From assembly GCA_910578345.1 (NCBI GenBank), contig CAJTRA010000023.1:1-42909 (forward strand): a DNA stretch of 42,909 bases, in the 5' to 3' direction. A program made the translations under genes and the position numbers. Of this stretch, positions 7,556 through 16,423 are shown piece by piece. This DNA is from an uncultured Lachnospiraceae bacterium (GTDB taxonomy: Bacteria; Bacillota; Clostridia; Lachnospirales; Lachnospiraceae). The notes beneath the pieces are model-generated. The model saw nothing but the letters and a program-made list of their open reading frames with translations. It ran no database searches and was not told the DNA's origin. Each line of letters begins with the position of its first letter. Position 1 is the first letter of the stretch.

Positions 7556-8581
7556 TCATCCTAACAGGGCGATCAGTTCTTCTACCTCCCACCTGTCCGT
7601 GTCCCAGCTTGTGGCAAACCGGACCACCGTATGATCCTGATCATATTTTTCCCAATAGTCAAATAGAACCTGCCTGCCCAGCCGTTTCATCTGCCCATTC
7701 TCCAGAACGATGAAAATCTGATTGGCAGGCGTCTCCACATAGAAAGAATAACCCTTATTCGCAAACGCCTGCCGCAGCATATTGGCCATGCGAATGGCAT
7801 TTCTTCCATTTTCCAGATAGAGATCATCCGTAAACAATGCATCAAACTGTATGCCCAACAGTCGCCCCTTCGCTAAAAGCGCCCCATGTTGCTTGACCAG
7901 TGTCATAAAATGCCGCGGCTCCTTCCTGGGAAAAACCACTGCCTCCCCGCAAAGTGCCCCTACCTTAGTGCCGCCGATATAGAAAGCATCACAATATGCC
8001 GCAAGATCCGGCAGTGTCACATCCGTCCCCTCGACTGCAAGTCCATATCCCAGCCGCGCCCCATCCAGATATAAAGGAATATGGTACCGGGCGCACACCT
8101 GCGAAATATCCTGCAGTTCCTGCTTTGTATACAGGGTGCCATATTCTGTCGGATGCGTAATATACACCATTCCCGGAAAGACCATGTGCTCATGATTCAC
8201 ATCCCCATAGAAACCTGCCAGATAATCCGCAATCTCTTCCGCCGCCAGTTTTCCTTCCCTGTGGGGCAGTTCCAATACTTTATGCCCCGTGGCTTCTATG
8301 GCTCCTGCCTCATGCACGCTGATATGACCGGTCTTTGCCGCGATCACCCCTTCATAATCTGCCAGCAACGCATCGATGACCACCTGGTTGGTCTGGGTGC
8401 CTCCTGACAGGAAATAGATCTTAGCCTGACTGCACTGACATGCTGCCCGGATCTTCTCTCTGGCTGACTCACAGTATCTGTCGCCGCCATATCCCGGCAG
8501 ACTTTCCCTGTTCGTTTCGATCAATTTCTGTAAAATCTTATCGTGCGCTCCTGTAGCGTAATCATTGGCAAAACTGAGCAT
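7556..8581 (-). CDS. Threonine aldolase-like PLP enzyme
   Basis: Fold-type I PLP enzyme of the L-threonine aldolase / beta-eliminating lyase family, which cleave beta-hydroxy amino acids, typically (allo)threonine to glycine and acetaldehyde. Visible features: the N-terminus MLSFANDYATGAHDKIL, a FLSGGTQTNQ cofactor loop, LYLDGARLGYGL with the cofactor-binding Asp, and the Schiff-base lysine in YIGGTKVGAL. 341 residues, normal length. GGAGG lies 8 bases before the ATG at 8581; a longer frame would have to begin at a TTG (8665) without a good site. A possible metabolic link to thrS (threonine) is only positional. Confidence 0.88.
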   Translation of the reverse strand: MLSFANDYATGAHDKILQKLIETNRESLPGYGGDRYCESAREKIRAACQCSQAKIYFLSGGTQTNQVVIDALLADYEGVIAAKTGHISVHEAGAIEATGHKVLELPHREGKLAAEEIADYLAGFYGDVNHEHMVFPGMVYITHPTEYGTLYTKQELQDISQVCARYHIPLYLDGARLGYGLAVEGTDVTLPDLAAYCDAFYIGGTKVGALCGEAVVFPRKEPRHFMTLVKQHGALLAKGRLLGIQFDALFTDDLYLENGRNAIRMANMLRQAFANKGYSFYVETPANQIFIVLENGQMKRLGRQVLFDYWEKYDQDHTVVRFATSWDTDRWEVEELIALLG

Positions 8582-8750
8582 TTCTATCGCCTCCGTATTT
8601 TTTCTCCACAAATTTTCTCTTTCCTGTATAAAGCTGTGAAAAGCGGGTACAATGATATTATTCAAAAGATAAGGAAATACTTATCCTCCCCTTAAGGAAG
8701 CCTTTGAGACTGCGTAGGTGCAGTTTCGGGGGCTTTCGTTATGTTGCAAT

Positions 8751-9110
8751 TTAAGCATCTTTCTTCCGCAGGATCTTATCCATCGACTTCCCCTTCGCGA
8801 GTTCATCGACCAGTTTGTCCAAATAACGTATCTCCTGCATCAATGGTTCTGTGATCTCTTCTACCCTGACTCCGCAGACCACCCCTTTGATCAGCTTCCT
8901 GTTTTCATTTAATTTCGGAGCTTTCCGGAAAAAATCCGCATAACAGACCGGATATTCCAACATTCTGTCCAATTCTGCCTGACTGTATCCGGTAAGCCAC
9001 CGGATCACTTCGTCCACTTCTTCCCTGGTCCGCTCCTTTTTCACCGCCTTATTGACCAACAGACCGTAAACCTTCGAAAACTCCATCTGATATACTCTTT
9101 CATTTCCCAT
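8751..9110 (-). CDS. DUF2200 domain protein
   Basis: The product MGNERVYQMEFSKVYGLLV... with VDEVIRWLTGYSQAEL, KGVVCGVRVEEI and LMQEIRYLDKLVDELAKGK matches DUF2200, a conserved small protein of unknown function. 119 residues from the ATG at 9110, which fits the family's start. A longer frame from GTG at 9170 adds 20 charged residues and is less likely, although AGGAG before 9110 is rather distant (12 bases). Confidence 0.87.
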   Translation of the reverse strand: MGNERVYQMEFSKVYGLLVNKAVKKERTREEVDEVIRWLTGYSQAELDRMLEYPVCYADFFRKAPKLNENRKLIKGVVCGVRVEEITEPLMQEIRYLDKLVDELAKGKSMDKILRKKDA

Positions 9111-9210
9111 ATGATTCCAGCGCTCCTTCTTCCGCCAGGCGTCTTTCTGTTCCTCTGTCGCCTCTTCCACTTATGTTCCGGCATCCATCCGGCCATTCCC
9201 ATACGCTCCG

Positions 9211-10458
9211 CTAATCCCATTGGCCAGGGAATTTCTGTTTCAAAGGCGTCTCAAACTCCCTAGTAAACGCCTCATTTTCTTCCTGTGTTAAGTCCGCAAA
9301 GACATGCGGCAGGACTAACCGTCCGCCGAATGCAGACAGACCGCCTTCCACAAGCTCCAGTCCCATAAAGGCATCAAAATTCTTTCCCTCCGCCGTCGTG
9401 ACCCCGAAGTGGTCGCACGTCTGGAATCCATGTCTCGGATAATACTCTGGTTCTCCGAAAATAACGACCCCCTCATAGCCTGCCTTCTTTGCCAGGGCAA
9501 GCGTCTCTTTCAGCAGCAGTCCTCCCACGCCGCATCCCTGCCAGGCAGGCGCCACGCAGAGCGGCCCGAAGACTAAGATCTCCTTTCGTTCCAGACCGTG
9601 CGGATCATGGCCGTACGCCTGCACAGCATCCGCAGTCTCGGCCCGCTCCAGCCATGCCCTGCTGTAATAGATGCAGCCTGCGATCTCATCCCCTGCCGCC
9701 GCCACTCTGGACAGCTCCGGCACATATGTATCGCTTTCTCTTAATTTGTGGACCAGCAGGTGTTCGTCACACCCCTGGCGGTACTTATTCCAAAACGCCA
9801 ACAGCGTCATCTGTTCTGTCTTGTGATAATCGCAAGGCTCTTCTTTCCGGATCCTGATTTCTTCTTCCGACACTTTCTGTGGACGCCGCGGGAAATATCC
9901 CATGTTGATCCGCACTTCCTTCCTCGCAAGATCTCTGTTGGAGTAGCAGCATGTGTCAAGGCCGATCGGCTCGAATCCTTCTTTCTGATAGAACGTGATA
10001 GCGCCTACATTGCAGGACTGCGTCTCCAAGATGATGGCGCGTCTATGTTCTAAGACTGCCTGCTCCTTCGCAACCTCCATCAACGCATGGGCTGCGCCCT
10101 GTCTCCTTATTTTCTCATGCACCCACAGCTCCGTGACGATCAGCCGGTTACTCCACTCCTCAGGACAAGTCTCAATACAGGCGATCAGTTCCTGCCCGTC
10201 GTCCTGCTCCTCCACAATGCCCCAGGCAAAAGCCTTCTCCCAATGATCCGCATACAGTTTATCCGGAAAATCATACTCCTCCGGATAGTGGGATACCGGC
10301 GTATCGAATCTGCTTCTGTGGATTGCAATCTCATATCCTTCCTCCACCTTCTCCATCTTCACATCATAATATTCTTCCGTCGTATACCGCATCGGAATGA
10401 CCGTACCCTTCCACTGCTCTTTCGGCAGCGGGATGATCTTCTCTTTCATATTGGCCAT
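9211..10458 (-). CDS. Double GNAT acetyltransferase
   Basis: 415 residues holding two GNAT folds in tandem. The first (~60-190) has the acetyl-CoA loop RRQGAAHAL and ends FYQKEGFEPIGLDT. The second (~200-375) has WQGCGVGGLLL and the YhbS-like GVVIFGEPEYYPRHGF. GNAT enzymes transfer an acyl group from acyl-CoA to an amine; the substrate is not evident. The start is 47 bases after the AraC gene's stop, suggesting a shared transcript with that regulator. Confidence 0.85.
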   Translation of the reverse strand: MANMKEKIIPLPKEQWKGTVIPMRYTTEEYYDVKMEKVEEGYEIAIHRSRFDTPVSHYPEEYDFPDKLYADHWEKAFAWGIVEEQDDGQELIACIETCPEEWSNRLIVTELWVHEKIRRQGAAHALMEVAKEQAVLEHRRAIILETQSCNVGAITFYQKEGFEPIGLDTCCYSNRDLARKEVRINMGYFPRRPQKVSEEEIRIRKEEPCDYHKTEQMTLLAFWNKYRQGCDEHLLVHKLRESDTYVPELSRVAAAGDEIAGCIYYSRAWLERAETADAVQAYGHDPHGLERKEILVFGPLCVAPAWQGCGVGGLLLKETLALAKKAGYEGVVIFGEPEYYPRHGFQTCDHFGVTTAEGKNFDAFMGLELVEGGLSAFGGRLVLPHVFADLTQEENEAFTREFETPLKQKFPGQWD

Positions 10459-10505
10459 TTCAAACTCCTCTCTGAAATCTCAAAATCCTGGAACAAACAA
10501 GTTTC

Positions 10506-11243
10506 CTACAGTCTGCTGTGTACATACTTCTCCCGGAACGTTTTCGGTGTCTCCCCGGTATACTGCCGGAACATCTTCGTGAAATAACTCTGGGAGGAAA
10601 AGGCAAAGGCAGCGCTAACCTCTGCACAGGAGCAGTCAGAGTCCCGCAGCATGTCTTCTGCCGCCTGTAACTTGCTCTCCATAAGATACGCCGTAATTGT
10701 CCTGCCGGTCTCCTTCTTAAACAGTGATGACAGATAATCTGGATTCTTCTGCACATAAGCAGCTATATCCGCCACACGGACCGGCCTGTTCAGATGCCGG
10801 GAAATATAATCCATACAACGCATCACTGTCTTTGAATAGATCTTTTCTTTCTGCAGACTGGCCATATGCTCCGTGAAATACCGGACCGCCTCTTCATGAA
10901 GTCCGCTTACCTCTTCGACCGTCCTGCAGTGATCCATCTGCTGGATATAATAATCACTGGACGTATATGCCGTCTCGCTATTCATCCCGCCAGTGATCGC
11001 AAACCGGACTACCAGAGTCATAGAAGCCACGAACAGGTATTTCATATTTGTCAGCGGCTCATCCGACAGATGCCCTTGCTTTCTGGCACAGAAGGTTTGT
11101 CTCGCCCTCTCCACTGCCCGCAAGTCTCCATCCCGCACGTACCTGTACATGCGCATTTCCTCTTCATAATCACTGTGACAAAACTCATTCTCTCTGTTAA
11201 TAAACTCCATGTAGGAGATCTGTTCCTTAATCTTTCTCTTCAT
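10506..11243 (-). CDS. AraC-family transcriptional regulator
   Basis: The C-terminal ~100 residues form a double helix-turn-helix: VRVADIAAYVQKNPDYLSSLF for the first, CSCAEVSAAFAFSSQSYFTKMF for the second, ending in ETPKTFREKY, a textbook AraC/XylS tail. The N-terminal ~145 residues are helical, not a cupin. Start placed at ATG 11243 (AAGGG 9 bases upstream); ATGs at 11264 and a longer frame at 11282 are possible. It is divergent from the GH3 glucosidase and probably controls it in response to a sugar; this is inferred from position. Confidence 0.87.
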   Translation of the reverse strand: MKRKIKEQISYMEFINRENEFCHSDYEEEMRMYRYVRDGDLRAVERARQTFCARKQGHLSDEPLTNMKYLFVASMTLVVRFAITGGMNSETAYTSSDYYIQQMDHCRTVEEVSGLHEEAVRYFTEHMASLQKEKIYSKTVMRCMDYISRHLNRPVRVADIAAYVQKNPDYLSSLFKKETGRTITAYLMESKLQAAEDMLRDSDCSCAEVSAAFAFSSQSYFTKMFRQYTGETPKTFREKYVHSRL

Positions 11244-11459
11244 AACATTACACCCTTCGATCATACAGACTTTCCCGGACATATCCTTCGCCTTTCGGAT
11301 GCCCTCGGAAACTATCCCTTCTCAGCGTTCTCCAGCTTATATCGGTATTTTAACATTTTCCCAGGAATTTTAATAGATTATTCTTTTCTTTTATCCTACT
11401 CTTTTTATAAGTCATATGAGACAAATCAAACCAAATAACAGAAAGGAACAAAACAGATT

Positions 11460-13991
11460 ATGGGCAGAACACTCAAAGAAATCAAACTGACCGGTACACT
11501 CTCCCAGGCTGTACAGCCCTACGAAGAGGAACACCGCAAGGCCGCGAAAATGGCGGCAGAAGAAGGCTTCGTCCTTCTGAAAAACGAGCATCACATCCTT
11601 CCTGTGGCCAAAGGCTCTAAGCTGGCTCTCTACGGTCCAGGCGCCTCAAATCCAATCAAAGGCGGAACCGGTTCCGGTGACGTCAATGAGCGGGAAGTGG
11701 TAAGTATCTACGACGGCCTTAAAGCTGCCGGCTACGAGATCACTACAACAGACTGGATCGAAAGTTTCCAGAAACAATATGAGCAGTCCCGTCTTGACTG
11801 GCGGCAAAAGATCTGGGAAGAAAGCGACAGGGCAGTGGATGATTCCATGGCATTCTTCAACGTATATTCTTCCATGCAGTATGCCATGCCCGCCGGCGAT
11901 CTTCCTGAGAAAACAGAGGCGGCGACGGCTGTCTATGTACTCAGCCGCATTGCCGGAGAGGCGGCTGACCGTTTCGACCGGGAAAGCGACTACTATCTGA
12001 GCGCCAAAGAAGCTGAGATTCTCAAGACAATCTGCACCCTCTATCAGGACGTGATCCTTCTGATCAATTCCGGCGGCATTGTAGATCTTTCTTTCCTGGA
12101 CTCCTATGCAAATATTTCCGGCGTCGTCCTGATCTCCCAGCCTGGCATGGAAACGGGAAACGCTGTCGCGTCTCTTTTTACTGGCGAGGTGACTCCCAGC
12201 GGAAAACTGACCGACACCTGGGCTTATCATTACGAAGACTATCCTAACTCCAAAACCTTTTCACACAACAATAACAATGTCGAGACAGAGAGGTATGAGG
12301 AAGGCATCTATGTCGGCTACCGCTACTTCGACACCTTCCAGGTGCCGGTGCGCTATCCCTTCGGCTTCGGCTTATCCTACACAGATTTTGCGATCGAAGT
12401 GAATGACATCGCAAAGACATCTGTTTCTTCCCTTTCCGTCGCTGTCACAGTGACCAACACCGGCAGTGTCTACAGCGGCAAAGAAGTCGTTCAGATCTAT
12501 GCGTCTTGTCCGCAGGAAAAGATGGAGAAAGAATACCGCCGTCTGGCCGGTTTCGCTAAGACAAAACTGCTGGCCCCAGGGATGTCCCAGGATCTGTCCA
12601 TTGAGATCCCTCTCTATGCACTGTCTTCCTTCTGCACCCAGACACCGGGATGGGTTCTGGAGCAAGGCGCATACGGCCTGTTTGTGGGGAACAGTATCGC
12701 TGCCGCTTCTCTGGCCGGCATCGTCACGCTGGATCAGGATGCTCTGCTTATCAAGACACAGCACATCTGTCCGCTCCAGGATGATCTGCAGGAGCTTTCC
12801 GCTTCCAGAGAAGCAGTTCAAGCATTGCGCAACACCTGGCTTGCCGACGCTGACAAAGTAATTACCCTTACGGTTAACGCATCTGACCTGGAAACTGCCA
12901 CCGTCGTCTACGGCAAAGAGTCAGAGCAGATCTCTGCTGAAGTAAAGCAGTTCGTCGATTCTCTGAGCACAGAGCAGTTGATCCTCTTGGCTACCGGAGA
13001 TCCCGGTAAAAGCCAGAATGCCAGCGACGACCAGAAGGAAAGCGTTCTCGGATCCGCCGGTATCTCCGTACCTGGTTCCGCCGCCCAGACAAGCAGCTGC
13101 GCGCTGGACGATCACGGACTGGCTCCGATCGTCCTGGCAGACGGTCCGGCCGGTCTGCGTCTACTCCAGCGCTATCCGGTGATTGACGGGCAAATTCAGC
13201 CAGTTCCTTTCGAGATGAGCATTGAACACGGTTTCCTGGCCAGAAACACCAACTTTGGCAGCGCCGAATTCTATCACCAGTACTGTACCGCTTTCCCGAT
13301 CGGAACCCTGCTCGCCCAGACCTGGGACAAAGAAGTAATGCACGCTGTCGGCAAAGCTGTGGCTGAAGAGATGAATGAGTTTTGTGTAACGCTCTGGCTC
13401 GCACCGGGCATGAACATTCATCGCAATCCGCTGTGTGGACGCAACTTCGAATACTATTCCGAGGATCCTCTGCTTTCCGGCAAGATGGCTGCCGCCATGA
13501 CAGACGGCGTACAGTCTGTATATGGATGCGGCACTACCATCAAGCATTTCGCCTGCAACAATCAGGAAGATAACCGTATGGGCTCCAACTCCGTCCTCTC
13601 CGAGCGTACCTTGCGGGAGATCTATCTGAAAGGATTCGAGATCGCTGTCAAAGAAAGCCAGCCTATGTCGATCATGACAAGCTACAATCTGGTAAACGGC
13701 ATCCACGCCGCCAACAATTATGGCCTGTGTACCAGGGCGGCCCGCGATGAATGGGGCTTCCGCGGCGTGTTTATGACCGACTGGACCACCACGCACAACG
13801 GTCCTGACTGTACTGCCTCCGGCTGTATGCGTGCCGGAAACGATCTGGTCATGCCCGGTATTCCAGGCGACCACAGCAATATCCGGGCAGCCCTAGAAGA
13901 CGGCAGCCTTTCCCTTGCACAGTTGAAGTTATGTATCGCCCATCTGGTCAATATCGTTTGGAAATCCAACCGCTATGAGCAGGAAGCATAA
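11460..13991 (+). CDS. Beta-glucosidase, GH3 with permuted domain order
   Basis: 843 residues, cytoplasmic (no signal peptide). Domain order is swapped relative to ordinary GH3. The (alpha/beta)6 C-domain comes first (residues ~25-280, ending GLSYTDF after RYPFGFG). A fibronectin-like domain follows (~310-420), then the TIM barrel (~540-835, ADGPAGLR to FMTDWTTTHNG). The nucleophile is Asp774 in FMTDW; Glu167 in SRIAGEAADR is the likely acid/base. This order is known from ruminal Butyrivibrio and Ruminococcus enzymes, which release glucose from cello-oligosaccharides or aryl-glucosides. Exact sugar uncertain. Confidence 0.93.
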   Translation: MGRTLKEIKLTGTLSQAVQPYEEEHRKAAKMAAEEGFVLLKNEHHILPVAKGSKLALYGPGASNPIKGGTGSGDVNEREVVSIYDGLKAAGYEITTTDWIESFQKQYEQSRLDWRQKIWEESDRAVDDSMAFFNVYSSMQYAMPAGDLPEKTEAATAVYVLSRIAGEAADRFDRESDYYLSAKEAEILKTICTLYQDVILLINSGGIVDLSFLDSYANISGVVLISQPGMETGNAVASLFTGEVTPSGKLTDTWAYHYEDYPNSKTFSHNNNNVETERYEEGIYVGYRYFDTFQVPVRYPFGFGLSYTDFAIEVNDIAKTSVSSLSVAVTVTNTGSVYSGKEVVQIYASCPQEKMEKEYRRLAGFAKTKLLAPGMSQDLSIEIPLYALSSFCTQTPGWVLEQGAYGLFVGNSIAAASLAGIVTLDQDALLIKTQHICPLQDDLQELSASREAVQALRNTWLADADKVITLTVNASDLETATVVYGKESEQISAEVKQFVDSLSTEQLILLATGDPGKSQNASDDQKESVLGSAGISVPGSAAQTSSCALDDHGLAPIVLADGPAGLRLLQRYPVIDGQIQPVPFEMSIEHGFLARNTNFGSAEFYHQYCTAFPIGTLLAQTWDKEVMHAVGKAVAEEMNEFCVTLWLAPGMNIHRNPLCGRNFEYYSEDPLLSGKMAAAMTDGVQSVYGCGTTIKHFACNNQEDNRMGSNSVLSERTLREIYLKGFEIAVKESQPMSIMTSYNLVNGIHAANNYGLCTRAARDEWGFRGVFMTDWTTTHNGPDCTASGCMRAGNDLVMPGIPGDHSNIRAALEDGSLSLAQLKLCIAHLVNIVWKSNRYEQEA

Positions 13992-14062
13992 AGAAAGAGC
14001 TTTGCTCGTCTGCGAGATTCGTTTTGTGAACTCAAATAAGCGGAGCCATTTCCGATAAGATA

Positions 14063-14095
14063 AAATATGGTAGTGCAGTGCGCACTACCATATTT
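14063..14095. terminator. Bidirectional terminator
   Basis: A perfect 14-bp stem (14063-14076 and 14082-14095) with A-rich and T-rich ends lies between two converging genes, the GH3 gene on plus and the 159-aa gene on minus. Confidence 0.88.
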
Positions 14096-14116
14096 CTTAT
14101 AACATTAAAATTTCGT

Positions 14117-14596
14117 CTATAAATAATAATTCCCGAACAGACTGCTGCCCGCAGCGCCATTCATCACATTCCCATAAGCGGCTGCCGCCAGACTGCTCAT
14201 GCTGTAGGGAGAATACCCCATAAACCCAAACCCAAGACTACTGCCGCCCACCAGATTCTGAAGCAGGTAATTTTGCAGGCTGTTCTGCCTTGTCCAACTT
14301 AAAGCATCCGTCTGTGCACTGCCCGCAGTACGGTCAGTTGTATAGTATTCTTTTACCTTATTCATGACCGTCTCTTCCCATTCCGGGTCGGTCTTCATCT
14401 TCTCAAAAGCTTCCTTCAGGATGACGTCTTCTGCAGAGGAACCGAACGGATTCACCGTATATTTCTGGTTCTCCACCGCTTCCTTCATCACCGTGGCATA
14501 GTCGTCCGTCTTCTTTCTATAAGCTGTCCTGTTTGTTTTCGTAACATGTGACTGTACAGAATGATTCCTGCCGATACCGAGGTCATTGATATACAT
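14117..14596 (-). CDS. Hypothetical protein, 159 aa
   Basis: I do not recognise the family. The protein starts MYINDLGIGRNHSVQS, has a charged middle with DPEWEETVMNKVKEYY, and a Gly/Ser/Tyr/Ala-rich C-terminal third (GGSSLGFGFMGYSPYSMSS...). No signal peptide or membrane segment. A strong ribosome site (GGGGGA, 6 bases) and a near-consensus promoter support expression. A structural or spore-related role could be imagined from composition only. Confidence 0.75.
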   Translation of the reverse strand: MYINDLGIGRNHSVQSHVTKTNRTAYRKKTDDYATVMKEAVENQKYTVNPFGSSAEDVILKEAFEKMKTDPEWEETVMNKVKEYYTTDRTAGSAQTDALSWTRQNSLQNYLLQNLVGGSSLGFGFMGYSPYSMSSLAAAAYGNVMNGAAGSSLFGNYYL

Positions 14597-14625
14597 AAAG
14601 CATCCCCCTTTGCGACGTTTTGTCC

Positions 14626-14654
14626 ATTATAGCACAGAAGCGCGTAACTGCCTA
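14626..14654 (-). promoter_or_regulatory. Promoter of the 159-aa gene
   Basis: TAGGCA (14649-14654), 17-base spacer ending TGC, then TATAAT (14626-14631) on the minus strand: extended -10 promoter. Confidence 0.7.
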
Positions 14655-14704
14655 CCTCTGTGTCATGAATCCCTGTAAAACTGTCATAAAAATTCCAAAC
14701 CGTT

Positions 14705-16423
14705 TTACTGCGCCCACGAAAGCGCCTCTTCAATGCTCTCTGCACCCAAAATATTCAGCATGAATTCTGTATGTCTCTCCGCTTCGTCTGTGTCTATGTA
14801 TTTGAACGTATCGAAAATATATTTCGGTGATTGATCCAGATCATAAATTCCAAAGGAAAGCCCTTGCTTCACCTCTTCTAAGGCATCCGTCTGCCGGTTC
14901 ATGATAAAGGCGTCCACATAAGGATTTGCCTCGATGATATAATAGCAGTAGGCAAACGCCGCTGCCTGCAGCTTCTCACCTGATGCAGAAGAAAATCCAA
15001 GTTCTGTCACGGTAATACTGCGGACTTCTCCATCGCGGTCAAGATACTCCTCCCGCTTAAGCACATCTGTCACAGTGCTCAGATTCATCAGCGTAAGGAT
15101 GGGCGCTTCTGTCGTCTTATCATATGTCTCTGTCCAGTAGTTCACTCTGGTGAGCGGATCCGGGTAGGGATGGATCGCCAGTCCCCAGTCATAGTTTCCC
15201 TTCTCCTTCGCAATCTCATTAATCTGTTCTAAGATTTCTTTCGCATTGAAATGATCTTCATTATCCCCATCGTTATTATTCCAATCATGATCTATGCTGA
15301 AATAGACTTTCGCGTCTGCGTAATTGCTCTTTGCCGCGTGGTTAAAAATGCGCAGCGCCTTCTCAAACTCCGCAGAATATAAGGCGATATCATCCGTATC
15401 CATATAATTCCAAACCCTGTACTGGTTGATCTCATTGGCAATCACCCAGTTTGACACAAGGCCATATTCCTTTCCGGAATAACGTTCTGTCAGAAAGCTG
15501 GCCACTGCCTCTAAATACAGACATCCTTCTTCTTCCGCCGTGTTGAAAGCATAATAATAAGCTCCCGCCTCCCGATTTCTCGCCAGCGGATGCACCAACT
15601 GCGGATAATTATCATTCCAGTCATTCAGAATAATGGCGGTGGCATTCATACCGCTGTCCGTCAGGTACTGGAAAAGATGATCGTATCCATTGATACTCGC
15701 GCCGTTAAACTTATAAGTCTGCCCACGGAATTCATACTCGATGGTAGGCATCTGCGGGTTCGCTGTTTCTCCCATGATATGAGACAGCGGAATGTTGTAG
15801 ATCGCGTACTTTACATCCAGATCTGTCAACATAGGCGTCTCCAGCATCTGTGGATCCAGCAAAAGTCCCTTCTTCGACTCCGGCTTCGGTACTGTGACCG
15901 TACTGTCTGCCAGCATTTCCGGATTCCCGATACAAATTCCCGCACAAAGAGGAACATATTTCCCATTCCAACGCAGCGCTGGGACAAACTGCTGGAAGAG
16001 CTGTCCGCTCTCATAGTTCCACTGCAGTCTGCTCTGGGTGGATTTCTGCGTACTGGCAACAGGTTCCCTGTCCAGCTCCTCATCAAATTCGCAGGTCTCA
16101 TAGAGATCAAAGGCAAACAGATAGACCATAGGATCGTCGCTCTTGGGAATATCCGGCATCTCCAGCATAAGGGAAACCGTTTCCTGGTCTTCCTGGATCT
16201 GACACGACTGGATACTTCCATACGTGGAAAGCTCCTGCCCGGACAAAACCACATTCCCTTCCGTCAATTCTTTCTCTATCTCTTCCTGCTTTTGCAAAGC
16301 ATCCTGCGAAGCGGCCGGCGCTGCCTCACCACACCCGGAAGTCACTATAATAATGCCTAAGATGAGGGCCAGCGCAAACGGGGAAAAGATCTGATTCATA
16401 ATGTGTTTTCTTCCGGTATTCAA
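14705..16423 (-). CDS. DUF5722 lipoprotein, glycoside-hydrolase-like
   Basis: A 572-residue exported protein. A charged n-region (GRKH), a hydrophobic core and TSGC (Cys31) form a lipoprotein signal. The body looks like a TIM-barrel glycosidase: NDWNDNYPQLVHP, SNWVIANEINQYR (possible acid/base Glu) and ITVTELGFSSASG (possible nucleophile Glu), as in clan A hydrolases and DUF5722 proteins. No substrate is known. The start appears to be TTG at 16423, overlapping the upstream stop as TTGA with GGAGG 10 bases before. An internal ATG at 16399 would lack the positive n-region. Coupled to the BMP-type lipoprotein upstream. Confidence 0.8.
   Translation of the reverse strand: MNTGRKHIMNQIFSPFALALILGIIIVTSGCGEAAPAASQDALQKQEEIEKELTEGNVVLSGQELSTYGSIQSCQIQEDQETVSLMLEMPDIPKSDDPMVYLFAFDLYETCEFDEELDREPVASTQKSTQSRLQWNYESGQLFQQFVPALRWNGKYVPLCAGICIGNPEMLADSTVTVPKPESKKGLLLDPQMLETPMLTDLDVKYAIYNIPLSHIMGETANPQMPTIEYEFRGQTYKFNGASINGYDHLFQYLTDSGMNATAIILNDWNDNYPQLVHPLARNREAGAYYYAFNTAEEEGCLYLEAVASFLTERYSGKEYGLVSNWVIANEINQYRVWNYMDTDDIALYSAEFEKALRIFNHAAKSNYADAKVYFSIDHDWNNNDGDNEDHFNAKEILEQINEIAKEKGNYDWGLAIHPYPDPLTRVNYWTETYDKTTEAPILTLMNLSTVTDVLKREEYLDRDGEVRSITVTELGFSSASGEKLQAAAFAYCYYIIEANPYVDAFIMNRQTDALEEVKQGLSFGIYDLDQSPKYIFDTFKYIDTDEAERHTEFMLNILGAESIEEALSWAQ

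Noticed and set aside
8688..8745. Terminator after the DUF2200 gene
   Set aside because: The arms pair only imperfectly and no U-tract follows on either strand.
13161..13874. 237-codon frame antisense to the GH3 gene
   Set aside because: No family resemblance and it lies inside the catalytic barrel coding sequence.
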